Of a stretch of 64,000 nucleotides of DNA, positions 46,357 through 59,000 are shown in pieces. This DNA is from AP-15 sp963797115. GTDB lineage: Bacteria > Pseudomonadota > Alphaproteobacteria > ATCC43930 > CGMCC-115725. The notes below the pieces were generated by a model. It searched no databases, was not told where the DNA came from, and worked only from the letters and a program-made list of their open reading frames with translations. The DNA is taken from assembly GCA_963797115.1 (NCBI GenBank), contig CAWCOH010000005.1:434001-498000 (forward strand). The letters run 5' to 3'. Numbering within the stretch: position 1 is the first letter of the stretch; every line of letters begins with the position of its first letter. The position numbers and the translations under genes were made by a program.

Positions 46357-46360
<4 letters not shown>
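45569..46360 (-). CDS. cysQ: CysQ-like 3'(2'),5'-bisphosphate nucleotidase
   Basis: 263 residues of the inositol-monophosphatase superfamily: CVAEELCEAQGMPPCCDRFW (metal Glu), AIDPLDGTREFVAKNGEFAV (the DPLDGT motif) and TMEWDTAAGQAVLEAAGG (last metal Asp in WDTAAG). The TREF after DGT fits CysQ, which dephosphorylates PAP/PAPS from sulfate assimilation. ATG 46360 overlaps the stop of the CoxL-like gene upstream. The start upstream at 46543 is less likely. Confidence 0.85.
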
Positions 46361-48696
<2,336 letters not shown>

Positions 48697-48775
48697 GGGC
48701 CATCACCTCCGACCTCGGCATATCGGCGGCGACGATAGATTTTGCTATGGCAAACCGTGATGGTTTTCATCGAGG

Positions 48776-49255
48776 CTAAGGCTTGCCGGTGCTCCAGGTG
48801 ACGTTATTGTTGAAGAGCGCGATGGTCGACAGGCTCATCTTTGCGCTCGCGTCTTTGACCTGCCGGCTGTAGGCGACATAGACCAAAGTGTCGGTGGTCT
48901 TGTCGTAGATCCGGCGCACCGCGATCGACTTGAAAAACAGGCTCATCCGCTCCGAGAAGACTTCCTCGCCCTTGGCACTGGTAACGATCTTACCGATCGC
49001 GATCGGCCCGGTCTGCTGGCACGAGATGCTGCTGTTCGACGGGTTCTCGAACCAATTCCCCTTGGACAACCGGTCGATGACGCTGCGGTCGAAATGCACG
49101 AGATGGCAGGTGACGCCGCCGATCTTGGGATCGGCAACCGCCTCGACCACAATGCCGTTGCCCGTCCAGTCGTTGCTGAAGCGGCCGACCTGGTCAGCTT
49201 GCGATGCCGCAGCCGACAGGCAGAAGAAGGCGATCAGGGGAAAGAACCGTGTCAT
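48776..49255 (-). CDS. creA: CreA family periplasmic protein
   Basis: 159 residues with a signal peptide (FFPLIAFFCLSAAASQAD) and the CreA domain: VGRFSNDWTGNGIVVEAVAD, GGVTCHLVHFDRS and SCQQTGPIA, with two Cys likely to form a disulphide. CreA is an exported protein of unknown function, present in many Proteobacteria. It is divergent from the MFS gene at 49312. Confidence 0.85.
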   Translation of the reverse strand: MTRFFPLIAFFCLSAAASQADQVGRFSNDWTGNGIVVEAVADPKIGGVTCHLVHFDRSVIDRLSKGNWFENPSNSSISCQQTGPIAIGKIVTSAKGEEVFSERMSLFFKSIAVRRIYDKTTDTLVYVAYSRQVKDASAKMSLSTIALFNNNVTWSTGKP

Positions 49256-49311
49256 CGTGGCGTAACCTTCTTATCGAAGCGCGAAGTGGATCGGTGAACC
49301 GTTAATTCACC

Positions 49312-50754
49312 ATGCATAACACGACTGCCATCATCGAGACCGATATCCCGGCACGCTTAGATCGCCTGCCGTGGACCCGCTTCCACACCCTCGTCGTCGT
49401 GGCGCTCGGCATCACCTGGATTCTCGACGGGCTCGAGGTGACAGTCGCGGGTTCGATTGCAGGGGCCCTGCAAGAGAGCCCGGTGCTGCATTTCGACGCC
49501 CAAGAGGTCGGCCTCGTCGGCAGCGCTTACTTGGCGGGTGCGGTCAGCGGCGCGGTGCTATTCGGTTATCTGACCGATCGATTGGGCCGCAGAAAGCTGT
49601 TCTTTATGACTCTCGGGGTTTACCTCGTCGCGACCGCGGCGACCGCCTTCTCTTGGGATTTCTGGAGCTTCGCGCTGTTCCGATTTCTGACGGGCGCAGG
49701 CATCGGCGGCGAATACGCGGCGATCAACTCGGCGATCCAGGAGTTTATACCGGCGCGCTTTCGTGGCCGTACCGATCTGGCGATCAACGGCAGCTTCTGG
49801 ATCGGCGCGGCACTCGGCGCGGGCGGCGCGGTGGTGCTTTTACAGCCCGGCATATTGCCGCCGGATTGGGGATGGCGCATCGCTTTCGGAATCGGCGCAA
49901 TACTTGGGCTCGGCATTCTGCTGCTGCGCCGCTTTATCCCGGAGAGCCCGCGCTGGCTGATGCTCCACGGGCGGGTCGAGGAAGGCGAGACCGTCGTCGC
50001 CGCGATCGAGAGCGATGTGAAACATGCTGCGGGAATAGCGGAGCTGGCCCCGGCGGTAGGGCGAATTCGGCTCGCCGCCTCTTCCCACACGCCGCTCGTG
50101 CGAATGGTTCTGGCGATCGTACGCGACTACCCGAGTCGCGCCGTCCTGGGGCTGGTGCTGATGGCTGCTCAGGCTTTCTTTTACAACGCCATCTTCTTTT
50201 CCTACGCGCTGGTCCTGACGCGGTTTTACGCGATCCCCTCGGAGGAGATCGGCTGGTACATCCTGCCCTTCGCGCTCGGCAATTTCGTCGGGCCGGTGCT
50301 GCTCGGGCCGCTCTTCGACTTGGTCGGCCGCAAGCCGATGATTGCATCGACCTATGCGATCTCCGGCGTGCTGCTCGCCATTGTCGGCTATCTCTTCCGC
50401 GAAGGGCTGGTCGATGCGGCCCAACTGACCATGTGCTGGACCGGCATCTTTTTCTTCGCCTCGGCAGCGGCGAGCGCCGCCTACCTGACCGTCAGCGAGA
50501 GCTTTCCGCTCGAGGCCCGCGCCTTCGCCATCGCCCTCTTCTACGCCGTCGGCACCGCGGTCGGCGGCGCGGTCTCGCCTTGGATCTTCGGCGTTCTGGT
50601 GGGTTCCGGCGAGCGCGGCGCCGTTTTCGTCGGCTATCTCTTCGGTGCCTTTCTGATGATAGGGGCGGCGGTGACCGAAGCCCTGATCGGGGTCAAGGCC
50701 GAGCGCCAGTCGCTGGAAAGCGTCGCCCGCCCGCTCTCCGCTGTCGGCGACTAG
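49312..50754 (+). CDS. MFS transporter, sugar-porter/aromatic-acid-like
   Basis: 480 residues with 12 TM segments. The first loop GYLTDRLGRRKLFF is the MFS signature D-R-x-G-R-R/K; PESPRWLMLHGR is the family marker after TM6 typical of the sugar-porter/organic-acid group; and GPLFDLVGRKPMIA is the second-half copy. It is probably a proton symporter for an organic substrate, perhaps an aromatic acid given the local oxygenases, but the substrate is unknown. ATG 49312 lies directly after a 50-base gap from creA. Confidence 0.85.
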   Translation: MHNTTAIIETDIPARLDRLPWTRFHTLVVVALGITWILDGLEVTVAGSIAGALQESPVLHFDAQEVGLVGSAYLAGAVSGAVLFGYLTDRLGRRKLFFMTLGVYLVATAATAFSWDFWSFALFRFLTGAGIGGEYAAINSAIQEFIPARFRGRTDLAINGSFWIGAALGAGGAVVLLQPGILPPDWGWRIAFGIGAILGLGILLLRRFIPESPRWLMLHGRVEEGETVVAAIESDVKHAAGIAELAPAVGRIRLAASSHTPLVRMVLAIVRDYPSRAVLGLVLMAAQAFFYNAIFFSYALVLTRFYAIPSEEIGWYILPFALGNFVGPVLLGPLFDLVGRKPMIASTYAISGVLLAIVGYLFREGLVDAAQLTMCWTGIFFFASAAASAAYLTVSESFPLEARAFAIALFYAVGTAVGGAVSPWIFGVLVGSGERGAVFVGYLFGAFLMIGAAVTEALIGVKAERQSLESVARPLSAVGD

Positions 50755-51800
50755 GCGAAAGCGGGGGCGACCTCGGTCATGAAGCGCGCCATCTCGTCCT
50801 TGACCTGGGGATGCGGCTTCAGGCCGACATTGAAGTAGAGGATGACCTCGTCGAACCCGGCGGCCTCGACCTTCTTCAGGATGTCGGTGATCCGTTCGGG
50901 CGAGCCCAGCAGCACCGAGTTTTCGGTCAAATCCTCCGGACGCACATTGCGCAGCCGCTCGACCATGCCGATGAAATAGCGATAGCTCGGCGGTGCGGTT
51001 TCGGGATCGCCCGGAAAGGCGGCAATCACGCACTCCTTGTAGTAGCGGATCTGCCGGGCACGGGCGGCCTCCTCCTCGGCCGGGTTGTCGGCGAAATGGA
51101 TGAAGTAGCTGCACATCAGCCGCCCCGCCGGGCGGTCGTGTCGGGCGCATGTCTCCTTATAGAGGTCGGCGACCTGGCGCAGCCCGCCATAGCTCATCGC
51201 CGCGGCGAAGGGGGCCACGATCAAACCGCAGCCGAGCCGGCCGGCGAGCTCGATCGAGGGCTGCGAGAACGAGGCGACGTAAGCGGGCAGCGGGCGCTGC
51301 ACCGGGCTCGGTGTGATTGCGACATCCTCGAACTGGTAATGCGTGCCGGTGTGCGAGATCGGGCCGGCGGCCGACCACAGCCGGCGGACGATCTCCATCC
51401 CCTCCTCGAAGATCGCCTGATTGTCCTCGAACGACACCTTGAAGGGCCGGTACTCCTGCCGGTCATAGCCGCGGCCGGCGGCGAAATCGACGCGGCCGCC
51501 GCTGATCAGGTCGAGGGTCGCCCATTGCTCGGCGACCCGGATCGGGTGATGCAGCGGCAGGACGGTGACCGCCGGGGCGAGGCGGATATGCCGCGTCCGC
51601 GCCGCGACATTGGCGAGCACGAGATCAGGGCAGGAGAGCACGCCCAAGGTGCTGAAATGATGCTCGCCGATCCACGCCGAGTGAAGGCCGACTTCTTCGG
51701 CATAAACCGCCTCGTCGATGATGTCGGCGACAAACCGGTTGGCGCTCCGGGTATTGTTCGCGTAGCGATTGTCGCTCAACGTGAAATAGCCGAATTTCAT
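50751..51800 (-). CDS. LLM-class flavin-dependent oxidoreductase
   Basis: 349 residues of the bacterial luciferase-like monooxygenase family: MKFGYFTLSDNRYANNTRSA, VGLHSAWIGEHHFS, ISGGRVDFAAGRGYDRQEYR and VVNGR-type loops later. It uses reduced FMN supplied by a separate reductase. Its stop overlaps the stop of the MFS gene, so the two are convergent. The start ATG 51800 lies 130 bases from the tandem 11-bp element. Confidence 0.8.
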   Translation of the reverse strand: MKFGYFTLSDNRYANNTRSANRFVADIIDEAVYAEEVGLHSAWIGEHHFSTLGVLSCPDLVLANVAARTRHIRLAPAVTVLPLHHPIRVAEQWATLDLISGGRVDFAAGRGYDRQEYRPFKVSFEDNQAIFEEGMEIVRRLWSAAGPISHTGTHYQFEDVAITPSPVQRPLPAYVASFSQPSIELAGRLGCGLIVAPFAAAMSYGGLRQVADLYKETCARHDRPAGRLMCSYFIHFADNPAEEEAARARQIRYYKECVIAAFPGDPETAPPSYRYFIGMVERLRNVRPEDLTENSVLLGSPERITDILKKVEAAGFDEVILYFNVGLKPHPQVKDEMARFMTEVAPAFA

Positions 51801-51931
51801 TGGAGGCCTCCCCGGTCAGCCCCGAAAATGCGCCTGCCTTCGGCACCGCGCAAGCGCGGGCCCGGATAGCTCCCGCATCGCTTGCGGTCAGCTGCAATCA
51901 CCAATTGTGCCGCTGATTGTCCCCCGCTGCA

Positions 51932-51970
51932 CCTTCAGCGGGTCTGCAGCGGGAACTCTTCCCAAGGTTG
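51932..51970 (+). promoter_or_regulatory. tandem 11-bp element upstream of the YcaO locus (copy 3)
   Basis: CCTTCAGCGGG (51932-51942) and TCTGCAGCGGG (51943-51953) are adjacent; GGTTG follows at 51966-51970, again 15 bases after TCTGCAGC. The distance to the secreted-protein ATG at 52178 is about 207 bases. Except for this element, the 377-base gap 51801-52177 has nothing else I can name; it ends with AGGGGAGGA before the ATG. Confidence 0.5.
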
Positions 51971-52177
51971 TAATGTCGCGATGGACTTGGCGTCCGAGCG
52001 TCCTCCCTTCCGACCGTCCTCGGCGCGAGATTATACAATAAGAATGAGGCAATTCGTTGGTCGCGATTATCGCAACATGGTCAAATGCACGCCGGGGCCG
52101 AATAGACGCATTTCTCTTTTCGTGTAGCGACAACGGGGTCGACATATTAACATCACCGAGCCGTAGGGGAGGATCCG

Positions 52178-52642
52178 ATGCCTATTCCGCGCTCGTTGAG
52201 AAGATGGCTGCGTCTGCCGGGCCGTGCCGCCCTCATCCTGGGCTTGGGCGCATTGTCGACTGCCGGCGCCCGGGCGGACACACCAGAGCAAGCCCACCGC
52301 ACGGCCTCTGGCGACATCCTGATCCGGAGCGAAGGCGGAAGGATCTATCTTTCGGAAGCAGGCAAAGAATTTGAGGAATTGCGGCTGAACGACACGGCGG
52401 AAGCGCGGCATCTCAAGCAGCTGTTAGAAAGTCGCAGCAGAGCTGAGGGCGCCCCCTACATCCGGCTGAACTCCACGGTCCTTGCCAGTGGTGGGGGCGC
52501 GGGCTTTCACTGGTGGTGGCGTCCCGCTGCCAAGCCCGGCAGTCCGCCGAAGCCCGACGATCCCAGCAAGGCTGGTACGCCGCCCAAGAGCGCCGGCACA
52601 CCCGGTAAGACGGATTCCACCATGGGTGGCAAGAAAGAATAA
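52178..52642 (+). CDS. hypothetical secreted protein with FHWWW motif and Pro/Lys-rich tail
   Basis: 154 residues. Arginine-rich start, hydrophobic core and cleavage site (AALILGLGALSTAGARAD) form a signal peptide. The mature part has a folded region (DILIRSEGGRIYLSEAGKEF), then GGGAGFHWWWRP and a disordered tail (PAAKPGSPPKPDDPSKAG and on). It begins the YcaO/TfuA locus, 63 bases upstream of ycaO, with a strong AGGGGAGGA site. I do not know the family. It may be the protein modified by YcaO/TfuA, but this is only positional. Confidence 0.65.
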   Translation: MPIPRSLRRWLRLPGRAALILGLGALSTAGARADTPEQAHRTASGDILIRSEGGRIYLSEAGKEFEELRLNDTAEARHLKQLLESRSRAEGAPYIRLNSTVLASGGGAGFHWWWRPAAKPGSPPKPDDPSKAGTPPKSAGTPGKTDSTMGGKKE

Positions 52643-52705
52643 CGCTCCGTCGGGCCGAGGGGCGGTGATTGCCTGGAGGTCGCTCTGATATCTCCGCGTT
52701 GGCAG

Positions 52706-53920
52706 ATGTCAGACGAGCCGCTGCCAAAGGCATTTCGGCGCGGCACCCACAGGCTGGTCGATCCCTCGCAAACCCTGTCGCGGTTTCGCCCTTCAGCCTG
52801 GCGGATGGGGATTTCGCGGCTCGCCAATGTTACAGGTCTCGACCGTATCGGGATCCCGGTCGCTATCGCGGTCCGGCCCAATTCCCGCTCGGTTTCGGTA
52901 TCGCAGGGCAAGGGGCTGGATCCGGCACAAGCGATGGCGTCAGCTTTGATGGAAGCGGCCGAGGGCTTCCACGCCGAAGAGGTCGGCGGATCCCGATTCG
53001 CCGCCTACCGCCAACTCGTTGCTGAAGGCGGAGTAGTCGACCCAGCAGGGCTTTGCATCACGGGCAAAGCTTTTGATGTCGATGCCGCGATCCCCTGGCT
53101 CCGAGGGTATGATCTGCTGCAGCAAGAGCCCTGCTGGGTTCCGGCCGAGATCGTCCACACCGACTATACACAAATCCTCGATGGTTATTTTCTTGCTGGC
53201 TCCAACGGTCTGGCGTCCGGCAACCATCCGGTCGAGGCGCTCAGCTCTGCAATCTGCGAGTTGATCGAGCGCGATGCCGTAGCAGTTTGGAGCGCGTCAG
53301 CTATCCGTGCGAGGGCGGGGCGGGCTCTCGACGTCGCTTCGGTCGACGACCCGGATTGCTGCACTTTGTTGGCAAAGTACACGCAGGCTGAGATCTCCGT
53401 TCGGCTGTGGAATGTCACGACCGATATCGGCATCGCCGCATTCGTCTGCGATATCCGCGACCCATCCACGAGCGAGCTGGGAAGGCTCCATCGCTTCCAA
53501 GGTGCCGGTTGCCATCCGGATAGGGCGATCGCGTTGTCGCGGGCGCTCACCGAGGCGGCACAGACCCGTCTTACCTACATCGCCGGCATCCGCGACGACT
53601 TGCTTGCGTCGGAATACGAGGAGCCGGCTAACGCCGAGATTGCCGACGCGGTGCTCGAAGCGCTCCGCCGAGAGGCCGAGCCGAGTTTATTTAGCGAGGC
53701 GCCGAGCTTTGCCGCCGATGATCTGAGCCAGGATCTCTGTCGGGAACTGGAGCGTCTGCAGTCGGCTGGGATCACGCGGATCGTCGCCTTCGATCTGACC
53801 CGCAAAGATTTCGCGGTCCCGGTGGTCAGGGTGGTGATCCCAGGTCTGGAAGGGGATTCGAGGCATCCCAGCTACACCCCCGGTTTGCGCGCCCGTCGAG
53901 CCGCCACCCGGTCGCAATGA
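52706..53920 (+). CDS. YcaO-domain protein, ATP-dependent backbone-modifying enzyme
   Basis: 404 residues with the YcaO ATP/Mg-binding signatures: S79-x3-E-x2-E86 (SALMEAAE), E185-x2-ERD190 (ICELIERDAVAVW) and 279-288 SRALTEAAQTR, plus HRFQGAGCHPDRAI. YcaO enzymes phosphorylate a peptide amide with ATP to make azolines or thioamides. The C-terminus lacks the PxPxP ending of azoline-forming cyclodehydratases, and the adjacent TfuA points to thioamidation. Its TGA overlaps the TfuA ATG, so the two are coupled. No transporter or peptidase gene is beside it. Confidence 0.88.
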   Translation: MSDEPLPKAFRRGTHRLVDPSQTLSRFRPSAWRMGISRLANVTGLDRIGIPVAIAVRPNSRSVSVSQGKGLDPAQAMASALMEAAEGFHAEEVGGSRFAAYRQLVAEGGVVDPAGLCITGKAFDVDAAIPWLRGYDLLQQEPCWVPAEIVHTDYTQILDGYFLAGSNGLASGNHPVEALSSAICELIERDAVAVWSASAIRARAGRALDVASVDDPDCCTLLAKYTQAEISVRLWNVTTDIGIAAFVCDIRDPSTSELGRLHRFQGAGCHPDRAIALSRALTEAAQTRLTYIAGIRDDLLASEYEEPANAEIADAVLEALRREAEPSLFSEAPSFAADDLSQDLCRELERLQSAGITRIVAFDLTRKDFAVPVVRVVIPGLEGDSRHPSYTPGLRARRAATRSQ

Positions 53921-54689
53921 GCGCCTCGGCAAGAGTCGCTATCTTCGTCGGCCCTTCGCTGCCTCCGGCTGCACGGCCGGCCGATCCGGCGGTCGAATGG
54001 CGTCCTCCGGTTAAACAGGGTGAGCTCTACCGGGCTGCGCTCGAGCGGCCGGCCATCATCGGCGTCGTCGACGGCTATTTCGAGACCACACCGACCGTCT
54101 GGCATAAGGAGATCCTGTGGGCGATGGCGCAAGGGATCCATGTTTACGGCAGCGCCAGCATCGGGGCGTTGCGCGCGGCCGAACTCGCCCCCTTCGGCAT
54201 GAAGGGGATCGGCCGAATTACCAGGCCTTCCGCGACGGCATCCTCGAAGACGATGACGAGGTCGCGGTGCTGCACGGCCCCGAAGAACTCGGGTATCCCT
54301 CAGTCACCGAAGCAATGGTCAACATTCGTGCAACCCTCGCCGCCGCCGAGCAAAGCCGGGTCATCGCGCCATCTGTCGCGGCACGCCTAATCAGGATCGC
54401 CCAGGCCTTCTTTTACAAGGAACGTACCTACCCGGCGATCCTGCAGGCTGCGGCCGCGCAGGGCTTGCCGCAGGCGGCGCTACAGGCCCTCGCGGCCTGG
54501 CTGCCGAGCGGAAAAGTCGATCAAAAGGCGCGTGATGCTCTAGCTATGCTCAACGCCATCCGGGCTCACCTTGCGGCCGTGACTCCGCTGCAGGTTAGCT
54601 ACGTGTTCGCTCATACTGTTGCGTGGGAGGCCGCCTGCCGCCGCACCCACAGGGAACTGAACGGAGACCCAAGCGCACCCCGATCGTGA
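53917..54689 (+). pseudogene. TfuA-like protein, one frameshift
   Basis: ATG 53917 (overlapping the YcaO stop) gives VAIFVGPSLPPAARPAD, IIGVVDGYFETTPTVWHKEI and HVYGSASIGALRAAELAPFG, the TfuA core, up to MKGIGRI. The expected continuation, YQAFRDGILEDDDEVAVLHG, lies in the next frame; adding one T to the ATT of CGAATTACC (about 54219) joins them and the protein runs to 54689 (about 256 residues). TfuA partners YcaO in thioamide formation. The single homopolymer-adjacent slip may be a sequencing error, in which case the gene is intact. Confidence 0.8.
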
Positions 54690-54692
54690 TGA

Positions 54693-55898
54693 TTAGGGGA
54701 GTACTGCATTACGGTCAAAACATCTCATTTTCCGCTTCAATTCTCGTTTGACGTCCAGATGGCCTGGAATATCGTCTAAATAGACCTGCGTCCCCGTACC
54801 CGGAATGTTAATCTGCAAAGTCGTCAACTTTGGAGTTGCCTGCGTGAGAGCGTACAATTGGTAGCTCTCGACAAAGTCTTCGTCAGGAGACAATGCCGCC
54901 AGCGGGCTCGCCCATGGCCCTCCGTGTCGGTTAGGTTGTCCGTTAGGCTGATTGCCCGAAAGCACCCTATGCAAAACGTTGCCGGCCTTGTCAGGCGCCC
55001 CCGACCGCAAATACGATTTGAGGTCCGATATGTTTACATCATCAGATTGATGACTGTTTCTTATATCCGCAAAGTCTATCCATCTTTGCGAAAATGTAAT
55101 CGGCATCGCCCAAGTACCCTTCCTGCCCGCACCCAAGTAGAACCTGCCGCCACAAAATTTCGTGAAATCAGCAGGTCCTCCAGGGCTAGGCACAAAAGCG
55201 TCGTACCAATACGCGTGCCCAAATTCATGGGCGAGAGCCGCTAGAACGGTAATCGCAGAGGTGTTGGCATCGGCCCATACATATCTGCCAATATTGGGTA
55301 CGTTCTGAGCAGCTACTCGGTTCAGGAGGGCCCCGAGCCGCATCGTCTTGTAGTCAATAAATATTGGAGCATGCTGGAGCTCATGATCTCTAATTTTCCA
55401 CAGCGCCGCCGATGTCGCAATATACTTGTTTGGATAATTATCACGAAATCCCCACGAATTGGCGATCACGGTTTGAGGATCGAGTGGAGCGGGGACCACA
55501 CAATTGTTGGGATCGCATACTTTGGGGTTTGGACTGCCGCAGTCGCTGGACTTCGCTTCAATGCAAGGATTGATAAAGACGCCTTTAACACTGAGAAGAT
55601 CATTTTTAACCCTCTGGTTGGCAGAGCAAAAAGCCTGCTCCAGATCTTCTCGAATATTCGGGTTCGTGATTGTCCCGTTAGGCTGTGGGGGCTGGTAGCT
55701 GCCCCCATTAGGGTTGGGCCAATACGGCAGTTTCAGAACAGACACCTTATTGAGAAATTTGTCCGAATCACGACACAAGGGACTTGCCGCGAGGCTTGCT
55801 GCCGGGGCGGAGGTCGCTACGGGGGGCGGGGGCTCGACGCACGCGAAGAGAGCAGAAGCAACAACGATTACGGAAAGGAGCAGGGCGGTGGGCTTCAT
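54693..55898 (-). CDS. putative zinc-metalloprotease lipoprotein
   Basis: 401 residues. The start has a lipobox-like signal (VVASALFACVEPPPP, Cys after LFA), so it is probably a lipid-anchored envelope protein. The zinc motif H-E-x2-H occurs in LAALAHEFGHAYWYDAF, and a later acidic SPDEDFVESYQLYALT resembles the ED-F-x-E third-ligand region of gluzincin-like peptidases. Several Cys (CIEAKSSDCG, CDPNNC) may form disulphides. It is convergent with TfuA and has slightly lower GC. The substrate is unknown; toxin or wall-associated peptidase roles are possible. Confidence 0.65.
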   Translation of the reverse strand: MKPTALLLSVIVVASALFACVEPPPPVATSAPAASLAASPLCRDSDKFLNKVSVLKLPYWPNPNGGSYQPPQPNGTITNPNIREDLEQAFCSANQRVKNDLLSVKGVFINPCIEAKSSDCGSPNPKVCDPNNCVVPAPLDPQTVIANSWGFRDNYPNKYIATSAALWKIRDHELQHAPIFIDYKTMRLGALLNRVAAQNVPNIGRYVWADANTSAITVLAALAHEFGHAYWYDAFVPSPGGPADFTKFCGGRFYLGAGRKGTWAMPITFSQRWIDFADIRNSHQSDDVNISDLKSYLRSGAPDKAGNVLHRVLSGNQPNGQPNRHGGPWASPLAALSPDEDFVESYQLYALTQATPKLTTLQINIPGTGTQVYLDDIPGHLDVKRELKRKMRCFDRNAVLP

Positions 55899-56094
55899 TA
55901 GAGTTATCTCCTCACCCGTATTTGCCGCTTTTGTCGCCGTCTGATCGTGCGAATCAACGTGGGCGGTGCGACCTTGGACTTGGCGCGAACTTATGATAGC
56001 TTAGCACCAAGGACTTTGCCACCTACAGCTTTTTCTAGCGGACGTGAGATGGGGTGCGACTAAGCCCATCCGAAGCGTTTGAGGCGGCGCATCA

Positions 56095-59000
56095 CTATAT
56101 TGCCAAGATCAAGCCGATGGGCGCCCCGCGGCTGAGTGCGGTACGCGCAGCTTGGACCCGGGCCTGTTCATCGAGTGTCCCAAGGGCCTGGAAGATCTCC
56201 TCGGCCTCCCCCAATAGCCGCCGTGCCGTCGTAAGGTCACCTTCGGCTTGGCGCAATGCCGCCCGTGTCATGATCGCCCGCGCGAGGTCGTTGCGCGCCC
56301 CGATGCTTTCCAGGATCGCCATTGCTGTTTCTGTGTGGCGCTCGGCAGAAGCAGGATCTTCGGACGCGAGGCACTCTCCGATCAGCCAGCACGCCACACC
56401 CTCGAAGTGAAGGTAGCCTGTCTTCCGGCTCGTCTCGAGCACATCTTCGATCAACGACTGGGCGGCAGCGCGGTCACCCTGGTGCAAATGGCCCTCGGCG
56501 AGCCACAGCGCAAAGCGCCGGGGAGTATAACCCAAATGAGAGTTTTCAAGCCAGGCCACTGCTTCATGAAGATCCGCAATGCCGGCATCGACTCGGCCTG
56601 CTTTTATTTCGCCGTAGCCGCGTGCCCCCTTGGTCATTGCGGCATCGTATGGCAGCGGTTCGAGCGTCAGTGCTTCGTTACAACAGCTTACGCCTCGTTC
56701 AGGATCGCCTTGCTGAATGTACGTCGCGCCCATGCGCCACAAGCCAATTATCCTCAGGCGGACATCGCTTACGGTGGCACCGTATTCAATGGCACGACTG
56801 CAATATTGTAAGCTGCTGTTCCAATCGCCAAGAGCGATTGCGGCAGGGCTTAGATGAGCGATTGTTCGGACAGCCCACCACAAATTACCAAGCATCTCAA
56901 AGCTGGCGAGGGCCCGCTCACCCACTTCGATTGCTTCATGCAGCCTGCCGGCGATCAGGTATGCCTGAGCCAAGCAGGATTCGACATAGGGTTTGATTTC
57001 GTCCAAGCCGGCAGCCGCCGCAAACGCCGCCGCCTTGTTGCAGTGGTCGATCGCGATGTCGGGATGACCCCCCGTTAGCATGTCTGCAAACCCGCGCCAA
57101 TAATGCCAAGTGGCGTGGCGCTTGTGATCACCAATCTGATCGACGAAGTTGCGGATGTTATCGAGCGCCTGAATGTGCTCGGCGTGCCCTCCGAAGGCAA
57201 ACCTGCTATCGGCTTGCTTGATCACTGCATCGATGCGGCGCAGTTGGTTGGGTACTGTGTCCGGCAGCAGGTCGAGGCGGCGGAGGGCGCCGCCGAAATA
57301 GGATAGTGCCTCGTTGTTGGCCCAACGACGCTGGGATTTTTCGGCCGCCAGAATTGCATAATCGACCGATTTTTCCGCTTCCTCACTCCGGCCGAAATGG
57401 AGCGCGAGCAGTTCCGCAACCTCTTCGGCGCGGCCGCTATAAAGTTCTTCGAGTGTCTCTCCGACGGCGCGGTGATAGGCACGGCGATGCCGTTCGAGCA
57501 GGCTGCCATAGGCCGTTTCCTGCGTCAGGGCGTGGCGGAACACGTAGACGGTTCCATCGGTTTCGGGGCGCTCGTAGAGGAATTCGAGGCGGCTCAGTTC
57601 GCGCAGCTGGCCCTCAATCGGCCCCGTCCCCTGCCACATCGCCTTCAGCAGGCGCAGTGGAAATTCCCGGCCGATTACGGCGGCCGTCTGAAGAAGTCGT
57701 TTGGTTTCGTCGGGCAATCGGTCGATCCGCGCCATGACGACATCGTGGATCGTGTCCGGAACCATTAAGTCTGACCGCAGGTCCCGCGCCTCTCCTGCAT
57801 GCAATGCCAGCTGTTCCAGAAAGAACGGGTTGCCATCGGCCTTGGCAACGATTTCCTGGGTTACCAGGTCAACCAGATGCTCTGGGCGGAGTACCGAGCG
57901 GACCATTTGAATGCTGTCGTCACGGGACAGCGGTTGCAGCGGCCTCTGTCCCGCATATGACTTGCCTATCCAAGGGGGCTGGTACCCAGGCCGGTAGGTC
58001 GCGAGTAAAAGGACACGGGCGTTCTGAACATTCTCCGCGAGAAACCCGAGGAACTCTTCCGATACCTTGTCGACCCAATGGAGGTCCTCGAGTACGAGAA
58101 CCAAAGGATGCTGCTGGCTATTTTTTACAAATAATTGCCGGAGGGTCTCGAAAGCTTTGCTTTTGATCGCTTCGGGGTTTGACAATGCCGGTGAGCCGGC
58201 GACACCCTTGATTTCCAGAAGATGGAGCAGGATGGTCCTCTCCTCGTCCTGATCCATCGCTACTGTGCGAAGACCCGCATGGACCTTCTCGGCGACTGTA
58301 TCGGGGGTGTCTGTTTCGATAATTCCACAGCTGTTGCGCAAAAGATCGAGCGCTAGCAAATAGGGGATCGCGGTGCCGTAAGAGAGGCATCGTCCTTCCA
58401 CCCAACTCACCCGTTCGTCAGCGACCTGCCGGCGGAATTCGGCGAGAAGACGAGACTTTCCGATGCCGGGCTCGCCGACGAGGCCGACCGCTTGTCCATG
58501 CCCGTTTTCGACCTGCCGGAGAAAATTGTTCAAGATCGCAAGCTCGCTGACGCGATCGACAAATACCGCGTTACGAGGCGATGGCAACTCCCGGAGCCCT
58601 GAGCGGCGGTGCGAGACATCGAGCAAACGATAAGCCGAGATCGGTTCGGCCTTGCCTTTGAGAACGAGCGCTCCAATCGGCTCGACACGGGCGTAGCCTT
58701 GCGCCAACGAGCGGGTGGTTTCGCTCACGAGGATCGTTCCCGGCTCGGCGGCCTGCTGAAGTCGGGCGGCGACATTCGCCGTATCGCCGATCACCGTGTA
58801 ATCCATCGACAAATTATCGGACACCGGGCCGAAGACCACCGAGCCCGTGTTGATACCAATTCGCACCGTCAACTCCGGGCGCTCGGGATCGGCTGTCTCG
58901 CTGTCTTCGCGGAGCACTCGCTGGATGGCACGGGCGGCCAGCAGCGCACGTCGGACGTGGTCTTCCTGTGTGAGGGGCGCCCCGAACAGCGCCATGAAGC

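Noticed and set aside
49371..51869. An 832-codon plus-strand frame overlapping the MFS and LLM genes
   Set aside because: It is out of frame with a clear 12-TM transporter and then antisense to the LLM gene; its sequence is Arg-rich and without motifs.
51882..52127. A small 81-codon frame upstream of the secreted YcaO-locus protein, considered as a RiPP precursor
   Set aside because: It has no ribosome site, crosses the tandem 11-bp element, and its residues show no leader/core pattern.
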